This document shows, piece by piece, positions 50,442 through 58,172 of a stretch of DNA of 64,000 nt. The notes beneath the pieces are model-generated. The model did no database searches, was not told the DNA's origin, and saw only the letters and a program-made list of their open reading frames with translations. The stretch is from CALMEH01 sp031409875 (GTDB lineage: Bacteria; Acidobacteriota; Blastocatellia; Pyrinomonadales; Pyrinomonadaceae). The translations under genes and the position numbers were made by a program. The stretch covers positions 1 through 64,000 of the forward strand of contig JANNYB010000237.1 in assembly GCA_031409875.1 (NCBI GenBank), given 5' to 3'. Every line of letters starts with the position of its first letter. Position 1 is the stretch's first letter.

Positions 50442-50963
50442 CTAATTTAAACAACCCAACGATGTTTGCAATCGCCCGATTTGTCCATTTATCTCGCCGA
50501 TATATTCGTTATATCGGTCGAGCGTTTTCTTTTGAATTACGCTTCGAGCATTTACCGGAACTTGTAAAATCAAATTCTTTGCCGCGTTCAAATCATTTAT
50601 TTTCTCGTTGCAAGCTGCTATCGAAGAATTAATTTCGGTTTGAATTTGATTTGCCAATTCCGTCGCCTTATTAACAATGCTTGCAAGTTCGGTAATCAGC
50701 CGCGCTTTCCTAGCTTCAAACAAAATTGAACGAGGCGCGTCCGGTAATTTACCTTCGAGCAAAGTTCCTATTTGCTCAGTAATAACTTTGTTCAACGCCT
50801 TAACGTGCGGCAACGCCTGGATGTCGGGGAAATTCCCCATTTGTTCGCCGATTTGCGTAGTCGCATTTCCCGAAACACAACCGACAGTTGGAATAGTCGG
50901 CAAACCGCGCACGTTCGGCACGCTCCAACTCGGTAATTTTATTTGTGGCAATGCGTTACTCAT
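50442..50963 (-). CDS. Coiled-coil tail protein, unknown
   Basis: 173 aa. N-terminus Pro/Gly-rich (LPSWSVPNVRGLPTIPTVGC), then helical coiled-coil (ARKARLITELASIVNKATEL; NDLNAAKNLILQVPVNAR). Located between the spike gene (V-like) and W, a position where phages often encode a spike-tip or baseplate hub accessory protein. Overlaps gene V by 4 bp. Confidence 0.6.
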   Translation of the reverse strand: MSNALPQIKLPSWSVPNVRGLPTIPTVGCVSGNATTQIGEQMGNFPDIQALPHVKALNKVITEQIGTLLEGKLPDAPRSILFEARKARLITELASIVNKATELANQIQTEINSSIAACNEKINDLNAAKNLILQVPVNARSVIQKKTLDRYNEYIGEINGQIGRLQTSLGCLN

Positions 50964-51451
50964 AACTTTTTACCGTTCAAAAATATTCCGCCGGGCGCGA
51001 CGATATTGATTTGGCTGTCTGCCTCGATTGAAATGCGTCCGGCACGAATTTGGGCATCTAAATCGGCAATTATTTTCAAATCGCCCGGAACACGAAAACC
51101 GGCAACGGTCGAATCTTCAAAATCCGGCGGCACGATGAAATCTTCGTTATAAACCGAAGCATAGAAGAAATTAAATTTTTGTCCGAGTTGCCCAAACAAA
51201 ACCACTTCTGAACCTGTCGGCGGAATAAATACCGAGCCGAAACCATTACCCAAGCAAAAAACCATCTGCCGCGCCCATTCGTCATAAATCAAATCTTCGT
51301 CAATCGAAGGAATTATCACGCGGATTCGATGTTGTCGTTCAGGATCATCATTGTCGGCGACGATTGCCGGAACGCCCATCAGCCAGCGTCCGTCTTCAGC
51401 AATAGCCTGTCCCGCGCTGGCGTTCGTTTCGTTGTAAAGTCTTCTAGGCAT
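50960..51451 (-). CDS. Baseplate spike protein V (Mu gp45 / gp5-like)
   Basis: 163 aa. MGVPAIVADNDDPERQHRIR, VIIPSIDEDLIYDEWARQMV, GFGSVFIPPTGSEVVLFGQL form the OB-fold of the spike; the C-terminus (LKIIADLDAQIRAGRISIEA, DSQINIVAPGGIFLNG) is a short beta-helix needle. Pierces the outer membrane. I start at ATG 51451 rather than the TTG at 51457. Confidence 0.85.
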   Translation of the reverse strand: MPRRLYNETNASAGQAIAEDGRWLMGVPAIVADNDDPERQHRIRVIIPSIDEDLIYDEWARQMVFCLGNGFGSVFIPPTGSEVVLFGQLGQKFNFFYASVYNEDFIVPPDFEDSTVAGFRVPGDLKIIADLDAQIRAGRISIEADSQINIVAPGGIFLNGKKL

Positions 51452-52502
51452 TTCCAATATCTCGATACAAACTTAAATCCATTCCTAATTCGCCGGGCGC
51501 GAAATTCAGCCCAACCGAATCACAAATATATTTGCCGGAGAAAAGTTTCCCGACTTCTAAAACTTCAATCGTGTTTCGCACATCGAGCCGTTGACCATTT
51601 GGCGGAAATACGATTTCGACTTGTCCTTCAAAAGCGTGTTCACGCTCTAACTCTTTTTGCGCCTGAGCGCGTTTGGTCAACTTTTCTTTCCGTGCCGAGC
51701 CGTCGCGCTTCAGCACCAAAGATTCACGCCCGCGAGTCGAATCATCCGATTGAGATTCGTTTCGTCTGCCGCCGCGTCCTCGCCGTCTAACTCTCACGCG
51801 GCGAGGTCTGCCGTCCTGAGATTCCGGTGTGTGATAAGTGAAATCCCAACCGGATTGCAAAACGAAATCCTTTCTATTTTTCAAAGATAAAACCGGAGTT
51901 CCGACCTGTGCCGGATATTTTGCAAAAAGCGTGTCGCCGCGCACGAAAAGCACTAAACCGGAATCTCTGGCGCGTTCCATCGCCCATTCCCAATCGGTTT
52001 GCTCGTCCTGCATTGCCGCTTTGTTTTTCTCCAAAGTTTTCGGCTTTTCGGGACCTTCAAATTTCAATTTATTTCGCGCCGCTAATGCCTTGATAATCTC
52101 CAAATCGTTTTTGCCGTTTTTGTAACCGGCGCGTTTTTCGAGCTTCATTCGGAAACCCATATCAAATGCCGTAAATTCGGTCGAAGATTCGTCCCGGCGA
52201 ATTTGCGCCAACAAGCCTTTGAAAACAGGTTCGCCCAAATCTTGCCCGTAACCGAGCCAAACGCGAACAGTCGCCATCGGGATTGCGTCTGCGCCGCTGA
52301 AAGAATCAATAATGCGAAATGTCGGGTCAAAAAATCGCCAAACGACCTGACTTGATTCATTAGTTACAAGCTCGACATCTACACTTTCAAACAACTTTTT
52401 CTGCTCCCACGAATCCCACACGACAAGCGATTGCCCGTCGCCGTCAATTACGTCCGGGCGAGTGATTTCAATAATGGCGTGTGGATTTGTCGGCAAACTC
52501 AT
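51444..52502 (-). CDS. Baseplate hub, phage late control protein D-like (Mu gp44)
   Basis: 352 aa. HAIIEITRPDVIDGDGQSLV at the start, then the two beta domains (VDVELVTNESSQVVWRF; ATVRVWLGYGQDLGEPVFKG), a central DWEWAMERARDSGLVLFVRG and a long basic linker near residue 245 (GRPRRVRVRRRGRGGRRNES). The family forms the trimer hub between tube end and spike. The Arg-rich stretch is longer than I would expect. Confidence 0.85.
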   Translation of the reverse strand: MSLPTNPHAIIEITRPDVIDGDGQSLVVWDSWEQKKLFESVDVELVTNESSQVVWRFFDPTFRIIDSFSGADAIPMATVRVWLGYGQDLGEPVFKGLLAQIRRDESSTEFTAFDMGFRMKLEKRAGYKNGKNDLEIIKALAARNKLKFEGPEKPKTLEKNKAAMQDEQTDWEWAMERARDSGLVLFVRGDTLFAKYPAQVGTPVLSLKNRKDFVLQSGWDFTYHTPESQDGRPRRVRVRRRGRGGRRNESQSDDSTRGRESLVLKRDGSARKEKLTKRAQAQKELEREHAFEGQVEIVFPPNGQRLDVRNTIEVLEVGKLFSGKYICDSVGLNFAPGELGMDLSLYRDIGNA

Positions 52503-52753
52503 AAACTTTCGTAACGACCTCTTTCGAGCGGACGGCGAGGAATTATTAATTCCGTCCCGATTTCAATTTGGCGCACGTCCGCGATTTTGTTTCGTTCGGC
52601 GATGATCCGCCATAAACGCCAATCGCCATAGTATTTTTGCGCCAACGCGGAAATCTTATCCGTCCGGGCGAAAACGTGAACCTGAAGCACGGCATCCGCC
52701 GTCGGACGCGCCGCGCCATACCTTTCAAACGGACTAATTGACCTTTCGCTCAT
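52499..52753 (-). CDS. LysM-domain tail protein (P2 gpX-like)
   Basis: 84 aa; VHVFARTDKISALAQKYYGD followed by RLWRIIAERNKIADVRQIEI and GTELIIPR is a LysM domain. In contractile phages this gene lies between the tape measure and D genes, as it does here, and its product joins hub to tube. Confidence 0.9.
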   Translation of the reverse strand: MSERSISPFERYGAARPTADAVLQVHVFARTDKISALAQKYYGDWRLWRIIAERNKIADVRQIEIGTELIIPRRPLERGRYESL

Positions 52754-53202
52754 TCTTTCACCACCACGCTCGTTGTTTCACCGCTTTCCGGTTGAACTTC
52801 CAACAACGTCATCGAAATCCTCACCCGCGTCGGCTCACCTTCCGAGTTAAAAAAAATCTCTTCAATCGTCAAGTCTTCCAATACGCATCGCTCGTTTCTA
52901 TCGCCCCAAATCGCCAAAAGAGCAGGCGGCGTTCCGCGCTCCTCGTTTTCATCCATCAACGCCCGAAGTTTTTTCAAATCCGGCGTGAGCGATTCATTGG
53001 TTGCCGTGTTGTCAAGATACAACTCTTGGAAATCAAACGTGCGCGGCTCACGATTCGCGTAAAACAACGGTTTCACTCCGTTGGTGGTTTCCTGTGCATT
53101 CCAATTTGCACGATCATTCGTTCGCGTTTCATTCGGAAAATATTGAAAAACAAAAGAATCTTGATTCGTCAAATTTACAAGTGAAAATCCGGCTTCAGGC
53201 AT
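52750..53202 (-). CDS. Contractile-system tube-baseplate connector protein (CIS_tube type)
   Basis: 150 aa. VFQYFPNETRTNDRANWNAQ and PLFYANREPRTFDFQELYLD, then LLAIWGDRNERCVLEDLTIE and PTRVRISMTLLEVQ, match the CIS_tube family that connects the tube to the hub. The stop overlaps the tape measure start region by 1 bp. Confidence 0.75.
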   Translation of the reverse strand: MPEAGFSLVNLTNQDSFVFQYFPNETRTNDRANWNAQETTNGVKPLFYANREPRTFDFQELYLDNTATNESLTPDLKKLRALMDENEERGTPPALLAIWGDRNERCVLEDLTIEEIFFNSEGEPTRVRISMTLLEVQPESGETTSVVVKE

Positions 53203-56084
53203 CAGGCACGAATCCTCCCGTTATTCAATCTTTCCGCCACAATCCGTTCTAAATCTTTCTTGTGTTCATAAAGCATTGCCCGAAACTGCGTTGCCGTATT
53301 TTTGTCGCCGCCGTTTATAGTTATGTTTGGCGAATAGCTAATCGTTGCCGAAGACTGTCCGTTTTCTCGATACCCTTTGGCAACTTTTGCCGGAACAATA
53401 TCTTCGCCTGCGTGAATCAAAGCAACTCCGGTTTGGCGGACATGCCCGCCGACTGCATAACCATCAATTACTGCTCCGCCGTTCGGGACACCAATCGTGA
53501 TTGTTTGAACTTGCGGAGTCGGAGGAGTCCAATTCAGAAGTTTTTCCGCTAATGAATTTAAGCCGCCCGAAGCATTATTTGCGCCCGTAATAAACGCGGA
53601 AAGCGGTGATTGTGTCTGAGTCATCGCTTGCCCAAAATCCACCACGTTTTGCTTGGTTGACTCAGTTGATTTGCCTAATGTTTGAAATTGCGGAGGCAAC
53701 TCTACTGCCGACGAATTCAAATTAAAAAGTCCTTTTGATGTATCGTTTGCAGGTTGCGATACATTACCTAACGCCGTCGTCATATTGTTAATCGGCTTAT
53801 CTAAATTATTGAAAAAGTTTGTCGAAGCCGGATTGATAAGCCCAAAAGGATTGTTGTTTGGTGTTTGCGGTAACGGATTTAAAATCGGATTGTTTTTTTG
53901 CGGAAATAATTGACTAAATGCGCCTAGAAAATTGAAGGTGTCTTTATTCGCCGAAACGGGTTGTTGTGTGATTCCTTTTTCTTTGTTGGCTAATTCATTA
54001 GCGGATTGCCACGTTGCCGGATTAACCATTTTTTCAAGAAATTGGCGCATCAGCCCGATGCCTTCGAGGTTTAAATTCATACCACCCTCGCGTTGGTCGC
54101 CTTTATCAATTTGCAAAAGCAACCGCGACAAAACATTCGGGTCGTGTAATGATTGTCCGAGATTTTGTTTTTTGAATTCTTTCACCGCAATCTCAGGATT
54201 GAATAAGGCTTTACCACTGTATTCTGTGGTGCCTTGTTCTTTTGTCCAACCGAAAGTTGCTGGCGTTGTAAATGTTTCCCAAAAATTTTTGCGGTCTGGA
54301 TTTAAGGCAAACTCCAAAACTCGCCCTTCATTCATTTTTTGAAGAAGATCGGTGGCTTTAGAATCGAAGACACTTAAAAATTGATTATCTTTCCCGAAAT
54401 CGCCCGGTTTGTTGAAAAGCAAACCTGCGCCCATCATTTCATCATAGGATTTGCCTGCGGCTTTGGCGTTCTCTAAAAGTTTTTGGCTTCGTTCCTCTAT
54501 TTTGGACACTAAATCAAAAATAGCTTTAAGTGCTATTTCGGCGGCAACTACTGTTCCAAATTGAACCCCAAGACTGACGGCTGGCGACTTCATCAAGTTT
54601 TGCCAAGTTCCTTTTAATCCGGTTGCTTTTTTGTTAGCCGTTTCCAAACTTCCGCTGAATCCTGCAACTCTTTTTGAGGTTGTATCTGCCGATTGTGAAA
54701 CTCCGTTTAAAAATGAAAGCAATCCGTCTCCGCGAGAAAGCGTAGTTGTCAGTTGGAATAATTTCCACGCGGACGTTAAGGCTTTGAATGAACCGACAAC
54801 GACCATCGCCGTTGAACCGTAAAGCGCAATCGTGCCAAGTGTTTTGATTAAATTCGGGTTTTCCTTGCCGAACTGTTGAAGCGAACTAACCATTCCGTTG
54901 AGCGAAGTAATTCCGCTCGTAATTGAGGGAAGCATCGGCTCAAAGGCGGTTACGACCAGATTTTTCGCGCTTCCGGTCAAGGCTTCGAGTTGATTGTTAA
55001 AATCTTTAGCTTTTTCGGCGTTCTTTTGCTGAAGCGAAATCGTTTTGTTTTGCTCGGCGTTATAAACACGCCAACCATCCGCGCCGGTTTTTAAAATTGC
55101 CGTTGCTGCGCTCATTCCTTCTTCGCCGAAAATTTCTTTGAGATAGTCAACGCGCTTTTCTTCGGTTAATTTTTGTAAAGGTTCTAATTGTTTAAAAAGG
55201 TTGTCAATTCCGGCGAAATTACCTTTATCATCGAAGAGTTTAATATCAATTCCTTCGAGTTCTTTGAGTCGCTCAATCGGATCATCTTTTTTCTTCCGAG
55301 CCGTGAGAAAACCCATAAATAAATTGTTCAAAGATGTTCCAGCGATTGAGCCTTCCAAACCTTGTTTTCGGAGTAACCCTAAAACCCTGACTGTCTGTTC
55401 AGCATCTTTGAGTCCGCTGATACCTAATGCCGAACCTGCGCGACCTTGAAAATATTTTGAGGCTTCAATTAATTCGCTTGAGCCGATTCCCGATGAAGTG
55501 AAAAGTCGTGAAAATGTATCGGCGGCGGATTTATATTCTTCCGGCTTTAACTTAAAAAGTTGCCCGAATTGCGCGAAATTCTTAGCGGTTTCAGTCGGCA
55601 ATTCACCACTCGCAACGGCTAAATTATAGACGGCATCTGCCGCGCCGTTTAAAATAGTTTCAGTCGCTAAACCGTTCATCTTAAGAACTTGTATAGTTTT
55701 TAAAACGTCTTCCGTTGTTCCGGGCAAAGCCGAGCCAAGACGCATCGCAATCGCTTCAGCTTTTTGCATATCTGAGCCGAGTTGGTTGAGATTTACTTTT
55801 CCGTCCGCGCCAAGTTGCGAAAATGTCGTTCTTAAATCTGTTACTGTGGACTGGAAATTTCCGGCAACTTGCACACCTTTTGCCAGCAATGCCAAACTCG
55901 CCAAACCGACTCCGCCAATCGCCAAACCTTTGTTCATTTCCTCGCGTAAATCTTCAAAAGTTTGAGTGAATGCTTTGCCGTCCTTTCCGGCAGAGCGCAA
56001 CTTCGCTGAAAATTGGTCAAGTCCTCCCGAAGCCGCGTCTTTAAGCGAGAGTAGAATTGCTAAATTGAAAACCTCTGATGCCAT
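53202..56084 (-). CDS. Tail tape measure protein
   Basis: 960 aa, the longest frame of the tail block. N-terminal TP901-type core (QFSAKLRSAGKDGKAFTQTF; VTDLRTTFSQLGADGKVNLN; TTEDVLKTIQVLKMNGLATE; GIGSSELIEASKYFQGRAGS). Central membrane-like stretches (KTLGTIALYGSTAMVVVGSF; LGVQFGTVVAAEIALKAIF), and a long flexible Asn/Pro-rich tail. Sets tail length; by the usual ~0.15 nm per residue the tail would be roughly 140 nm. Confidence 0.92.
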   Translation of the reverse strand: MASEVFNLAILLSLKDAASGGLDQFSAKLRSAGKDGKAFTQTFEDLREEMNKGLAIGGVGLASLALLAKGVQVAGNFQSTVTDLRTTFSQLGADGKVNLNQLGSDMQKAEAIAMRLGSALPGTTEDVLKTIQVLKMNGLATETILNGAADAVYNLAVASGELPTETAKNFAQFGQLFKLKPEEYKSAADTFSRLFTSSGIGSSELIEASKYFQGRAGSALGISGLKDAEQTVRVLGLLRKQGLEGSIAGTSLNNLFMGFLTARKKKDDPIERLKELEGIDIKLFDDKGNFAGIDNLFKQLEPLQKLTEEKRVDYLKEIFGEEGMSAATAILKTGADGWRVYNAEQNKTISLQQKNAEKAKDFNNQLEALTGSAKNLVVTAFEPMLPSITSGITSLNGMVSSLQQFGKENPNLIKTLGTIALYGSTAMVVVGSFKALTSAWKLFQLTTTLSRGDGLLSFLNGVSQSADTTSKRVAGFSGSLETANKKATGLKGTWQNLMKSPAVSLGVQFGTVVAAEIALKAIFDLVSKIEERSQKLLENAKAAGKSYDEMMGAGLLFNKPGDFGKDNQFLSVFDSKATDLLQKMNEGRVLEFALNPDRKNFWETFTTPATFGWTKEQGTTEYSGKALFNPEIAVKEFKKQNLGQSLHDPNVLSRLLLQIDKGDQREGGMNLNLEGIGLMRQFLEKMVNPATWQSANELANKEKGITQQPVSANKDTFNFLGAFSQLFPQKNNPILNPLPQTPNNNPFGLINPASTNFFNNLDKPINNMTTALGNVSQPANDTSKGLFNLNSSAVELPPQFQTLGKSTESTKQNVVDFGQAMTQTQSPLSAFITGANNASGGLNSLAEKLLNWTPPTPQVQTITIGVPNGGAVIDGYAVGGHVRQTGVALIHAGEDIVPAKVAKGYRENGQSSATISYSPNITINGGDKNTATQFRAMLYEHKKDLERIVAERLNNGRIRA

Positions 56085-56114
56085 AATTCAAAAAAGGCGA
56101 AGAAAATATTCGCC

Positions 56115-56260
56115 CTAATCTTTCGAGTAAATCCGATTTAAAATTTGGACGTAAGAATTAAATCGCGCCGTCGGCAGATTTAGAATCTCCTTTTCCGTCC
56201 AGCCCGTTTCCTTCGCTATCAGAAATACCGTTTTTGCCAGATTTTCTTGAAACATTTTTT
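56115..56260 (-). CDS. Tail assembly chaperone, frameshift-added C-terminal part (gp41' type)
   Basis: In the alternative frame the sequence MFQENLAKTVFLIAKETGWT, EKEILNLPTARFNSYVQILN, RIYSKD extends the chaperone beyond an A6 run at 56255-56260. This segment has no sensible start of its own (the frame opens upstream only with a hydrophobic shadow of the first chaperone). Such G/GT-type pairs occur in nearly all long-tailed phages. The frame relation is +1, equivalent to -2 as reported for Mu. Confidence 0.7.
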
Positions 56261-56886
56261 CCTGTTCCGCGCATTGGGATACGAAAAAACTCGCAAGCAA
56301 GGCGTAAAACATTGAAATCTTCGCTGTCAACATTTGAGAAAGAATCGAGCGCAAGTGTGCCTTCGAGTTTTAATCCAGTTTCGCTGTGGCGAATTTCGGA
56401 GATTTGTTTGCCGATCTGAAAACAGAGTCGAGCCACGCCGTTGCCTAATCTCAAGTTGTCCGCGTCAGCGTTATCGCCGACGGTCAAACGATTACCGAAC
56501 TTTACGATGTCATATTCAACACCGTCAATTTCAATGCCGAACATCAGCCGCGCTTCATTATTATCCAAAATCTCGCCTTGCCGATCTCCGCGTGAATCTT
56601 GCAAAAACTTGTCAGATTCTGCGGACAAAAAATCATCGTCCGCCGTGTCTAGCGTAAGAAAAACCGGAAGCGCAACCGGCATTGTCAACGCTCCGAATTT
56701 CGTAATCATCAAACGCCGCACAAGTTGCTGATACTGCGTCATATTCTGCGCTTGCGGATTCATATCAATTAGAATCAAATCCGAAATTTTCGGGCGTTTT
56801 CCAAAAGTAACGTCCCGATGCACCACGCCGTCTTTATCGGTATAGCCGATTGGTAATTCGATTGTATGTTCAAAATTTTCGCTCAT
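56158..56886 (-). CDS. Tail assembly chaperone (Mu gp41-like)
   Basis: About 242 aa from ATG 56886. FEHTIELPIGYTDKDGVVHR, DVTFGKRPKISDLILID at the start follow the E/gp41 type tail assembly family; TQYQQLVRRLMITKFGALTM near 50 continues it. The C-terminus (KSGKNGISDSEGNGLDGKGD) is low-complexity, as expected for the non-shifted product. It starts 2 bp after the tube gene. The N-terminal extension in the longer frame is not used: no ribosome-binding site and it lies in the tube gene. Confidence 0.75.
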   Translation of the reverse strand: MSENFEHTIELPIGYTDKDGVVHRDVTFGKRPKISDLILIDMNPQAQNMTQYQQLVRRLMITKFGALTMPVALPVFLTLDTADDDFLSAESDKFLQDSRGDRQGEILDNNEARLMFGIEIDGVEYDIVKFGNRLTVGDNADADNLRLGNGVARLCFQIGKQISEIRHSETGLKLEGTLALDSFSNVDSEDFNVLRLACEFFRIPMRGTGKNVSRKSGKNGISDSEGNGLDGKGDSKSADGAI

Positions 56887-56887
56887 T

Positions 56888-57316
56888 TTAATATTCGACG
56901 TAATCAGTCGGTTTGAAAGCAATCGTAAAATATGCGGCATCTTTCGAGTCGCCTTTTTTGCCTTCGGGTTGAAACATTGTCGGAACACATTCGATAAACT
57001 CGTGAACCTTTAATGTCGAAAAACCGTCTTCGCTGAGTTGGACGACGCGGAACGATAACTGCTGCACCGTGAATCCGCGAATGTAATCGTTGAAGGCTTG
57101 AAAGAGTTCTTCGCCTTGTGAATTCAAAGCGTAAGCACCTTTCAATTTGACTTCCTCGACTTCAAATTTCCCGCGCCCTAAATATGGATTCGGGCGATTG
57201 CCGACGGCAATCTTAAAAGGCTCGTGTTTCACGCCGCCGATGTCGCACTCGGTTGCTTCAATCGCTGAAACTCCGTCAACTTCTACCAAAAAATATCCAT
57301 TACCTGCACCTGGCAT
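56888..57316 (-). CDS. Tail tube protein
   Basis: 142 aa. NGYFLVEVDGVSAIEATECD, NRPNPYLGRGKFEVEEVKLK, AFNDYIRGFTVQQLSFRVVQ, KVHEFIECVPTMFQPEGKKG match gp19/tube-type contractile-tail proteins. Preceded by AGGAGATAG. In Mu the sheath gene is adjacent; here 1.8 kb of foreign rightward sequence separates them. Confidence 0.85.
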   Translation of the reverse strand: MPGAGNGYFLVEVDGVSAIEATECDIGGVKHEPFKIAVGNRPNPYLGRGKFEVEEVKLKGAYALNSQGEELFQAFNDYIRGFTVQQLSFRVVQLSEDGFSTLKVHEFIECVPTMFQPEGKKGDSKDAAYFTIAFKPTDYVEY

Positions 57317-57334
57317 AATAACTATCTCCTATTT

Positions 57335-57372
57335 AAAAAATAAAAAGTCCATTGGTTAGAAAACCAATGGAC
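57335..57372 (-). terminator. Intrinsic terminator-like hairpin just upstream of the tube gene
   Basis: On the minus strand GTCCATTGGTT, loop TTCT, AACCAATGGAC, then TTTTTATTTTTT, ending about 20 nt before the tube ATG. As placed it would stop late transcription between sheath and tube unless overcome or regulated. Confidence 0.75.
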
Positions 57373-57419
57373 TGCTGACGAGCCGCTAAAAATCTATATT
57401 TGGACTGCTGACGAGTCGC
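57369..57419. repeat. Two 18-bp direct repeats at the cassette edge
   Basis: GGACTGCTGACGAG(C/T)CGC at 57369-57386 and 57402-57419, 33 bp apart, one difference. Possibly footprints of cassette insertion or a protein site. Confidence 0.7.
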
Positions 57420-57475
57420 CAATTAACGACAATGATAACGCATCTTCAACGAATTACAAAGCAGAATTTTAGTTA

Positions 57476-57520
57476 GCAAGGTTACTTACTTTTTATTATC
57501 GAAAAAGTAAGTAACCCTGC
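57476..57520. repeat. AT-rich 15-bp perfect hairpin
   Basis: GGTTACTTACTTTTT pairs with AAAAAGTAAGTAACC around ATTATCG, flanked by GCA/TGC. It precedes the candidate cassette promoter and could insulate it or stop leftward transcription. Confidence 0.7.
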
Positions 57521-57535
57521 TACTTTTTCCGCGAT

Positions 57536-57563
57536 TTGCAAAAGCGGAAATTTGTAGTATTAT
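57536..57563 (+). promoter_or_regulatory. Candidate promoter of the cassette
   Basis: TTGCAA, 16-bp spacer, TATTAT. Expected start is 57570-57571, exactly where the long pairing arm of the folded leader begins. Confidence 0.6.
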
Positions 57564-57570
57564 CTTTCTC

Positions 57571-57707
57571 GGTGCTGAAAACACCTTCGTAGCGGATTAA
57601 CACGCCCGTCAGCCGTGATTTTTTGTGTCCGACTTTTGTCGGGTGTAGGCGAATACAAGACTCGCAAGAGAAATAAGCCTGCCGCTCTACGAACGGTTTT
57701 CAGCACC
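57571..57707 (+). ncRNA. Folded leader RNA of the cassette
   Basis: Closed by a long-range helix: GGTGCTGAAAAC (57571-57582) pairs exactly with GTTTTCAGCACC (57696-57707), TTCGTAG with CTACGAA next, and CGG with CCG. Inside are a CCGAC-TTTT-GTCGG hairpin (about 57630-57641), AGGC/GCCT, a CTC-GCAA-GAG hairpin with a GNRA-type loop (57661-57670) and a CACG/CGTG pair, giving a multi-branch junction. The LexA-fold-like ORF begins 39 nt later. I do not recognise a known RNA class. Confidence 0.6.
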
Positions 57708-57745
57708 CGACTTAAATGAAAATAATTCGTAGGAGAACACAAAAA

Positions 57746-58114
57746 ATGAAAAACATTCACTTAAATTTACCTTGTGAAATTTCAGCCGATCAAACCTTTT
57801 ATGGTGTTTGCATTAAAAATGATAACTTAGAAAACATTGGATTAAAACACGGTAGATTGGCTTTGATAGTTCGCTCTGACCTTAAACAAGGTGATTTGGC
57901 GGCTTTTACCATAATCGAATCTGATGAAGTTGTAATAGGTTTTTACAGCGAGTTGTTTGGAATGATTTGCCTTGAAGACCGCAATTTTGAGGTGGAAATT
58001 TACAATCAAAACGAGATTGAATACTTTGGGAAAATCATCGGTTACGGCGAAAATCCTATAAAACAATCAATGCCGATTAACATTGTGCCAATTTCAGTTG
58101 GAGTAATGGTTTAG
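57746..58114 (+). CDS. LexA/S24-fold-like small protein without the catalytic dyad
   Basis: 122 aa from ATG 57746 (AGGAG 12 nt upstream; the ATG at 57716 lies in the leader). FYGVCIKNDNLENIGLKHGR, LALIVRSDLKQGDLAAFTII, DEVVIGFY and EYFGKIIGYGE follow the beta-fold of the LexA/UmuD C-domain. The catalytic Ser position (G-S-M in LexA) reads KNDN and the Lys position (VTVKR) reads VVIGF, so it cannot be a peptidase of this type. No DNA-binding domain. Has its own terminator. Fold assignment is moderate. Confidence 0.55.
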   Translation: MKNIHLNLPCEISADQTFYGVCIKNDNLENIGLKHGRLALIVRSDLKQGDLAAFTIIESDEVVIGFYSELFGMICLEDRNFEVEIYNQNEIEYFGKIIGYGENPIKQSMPINIVPISVGVMV

Positions 58115-58128
58115 TTGAATTTATCTGT

Positions 58129-58163
58129 GCGATGCCGCCGATGGTGGCATCGCTTTTTATTTT
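58129..58163 (+). terminator. Intrinsic terminator between the LexA-like and endonuclease genes
   Basis: GCGATGCC, loop, GGCATCGC, then TTTTTATTTT. The endonuclease ribosome-binding site (GGAGG at about 58164) follows at once, so endonuclease expression depends on read-through. Confidence 0.85.
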
Positions 58164-58172
58164 GGAGGTAAT

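Noticed and set aside
56889..56988. N-terminal extension of the tail chaperone
   Set aside because: It overlaps the tube gene, has no ribosome-binding site, and the family N-terminus starts at the ATG at 56886.
57371..57445. Possible hammerhead ribozyme: CTGACGAG occurs twice, the second followed by a GTCG...CGAC stem
   Set aside because: The required GAAA after stem II and a cleavage-site stem III are missing in both copies; kept only as an 18-bp direct repeat.
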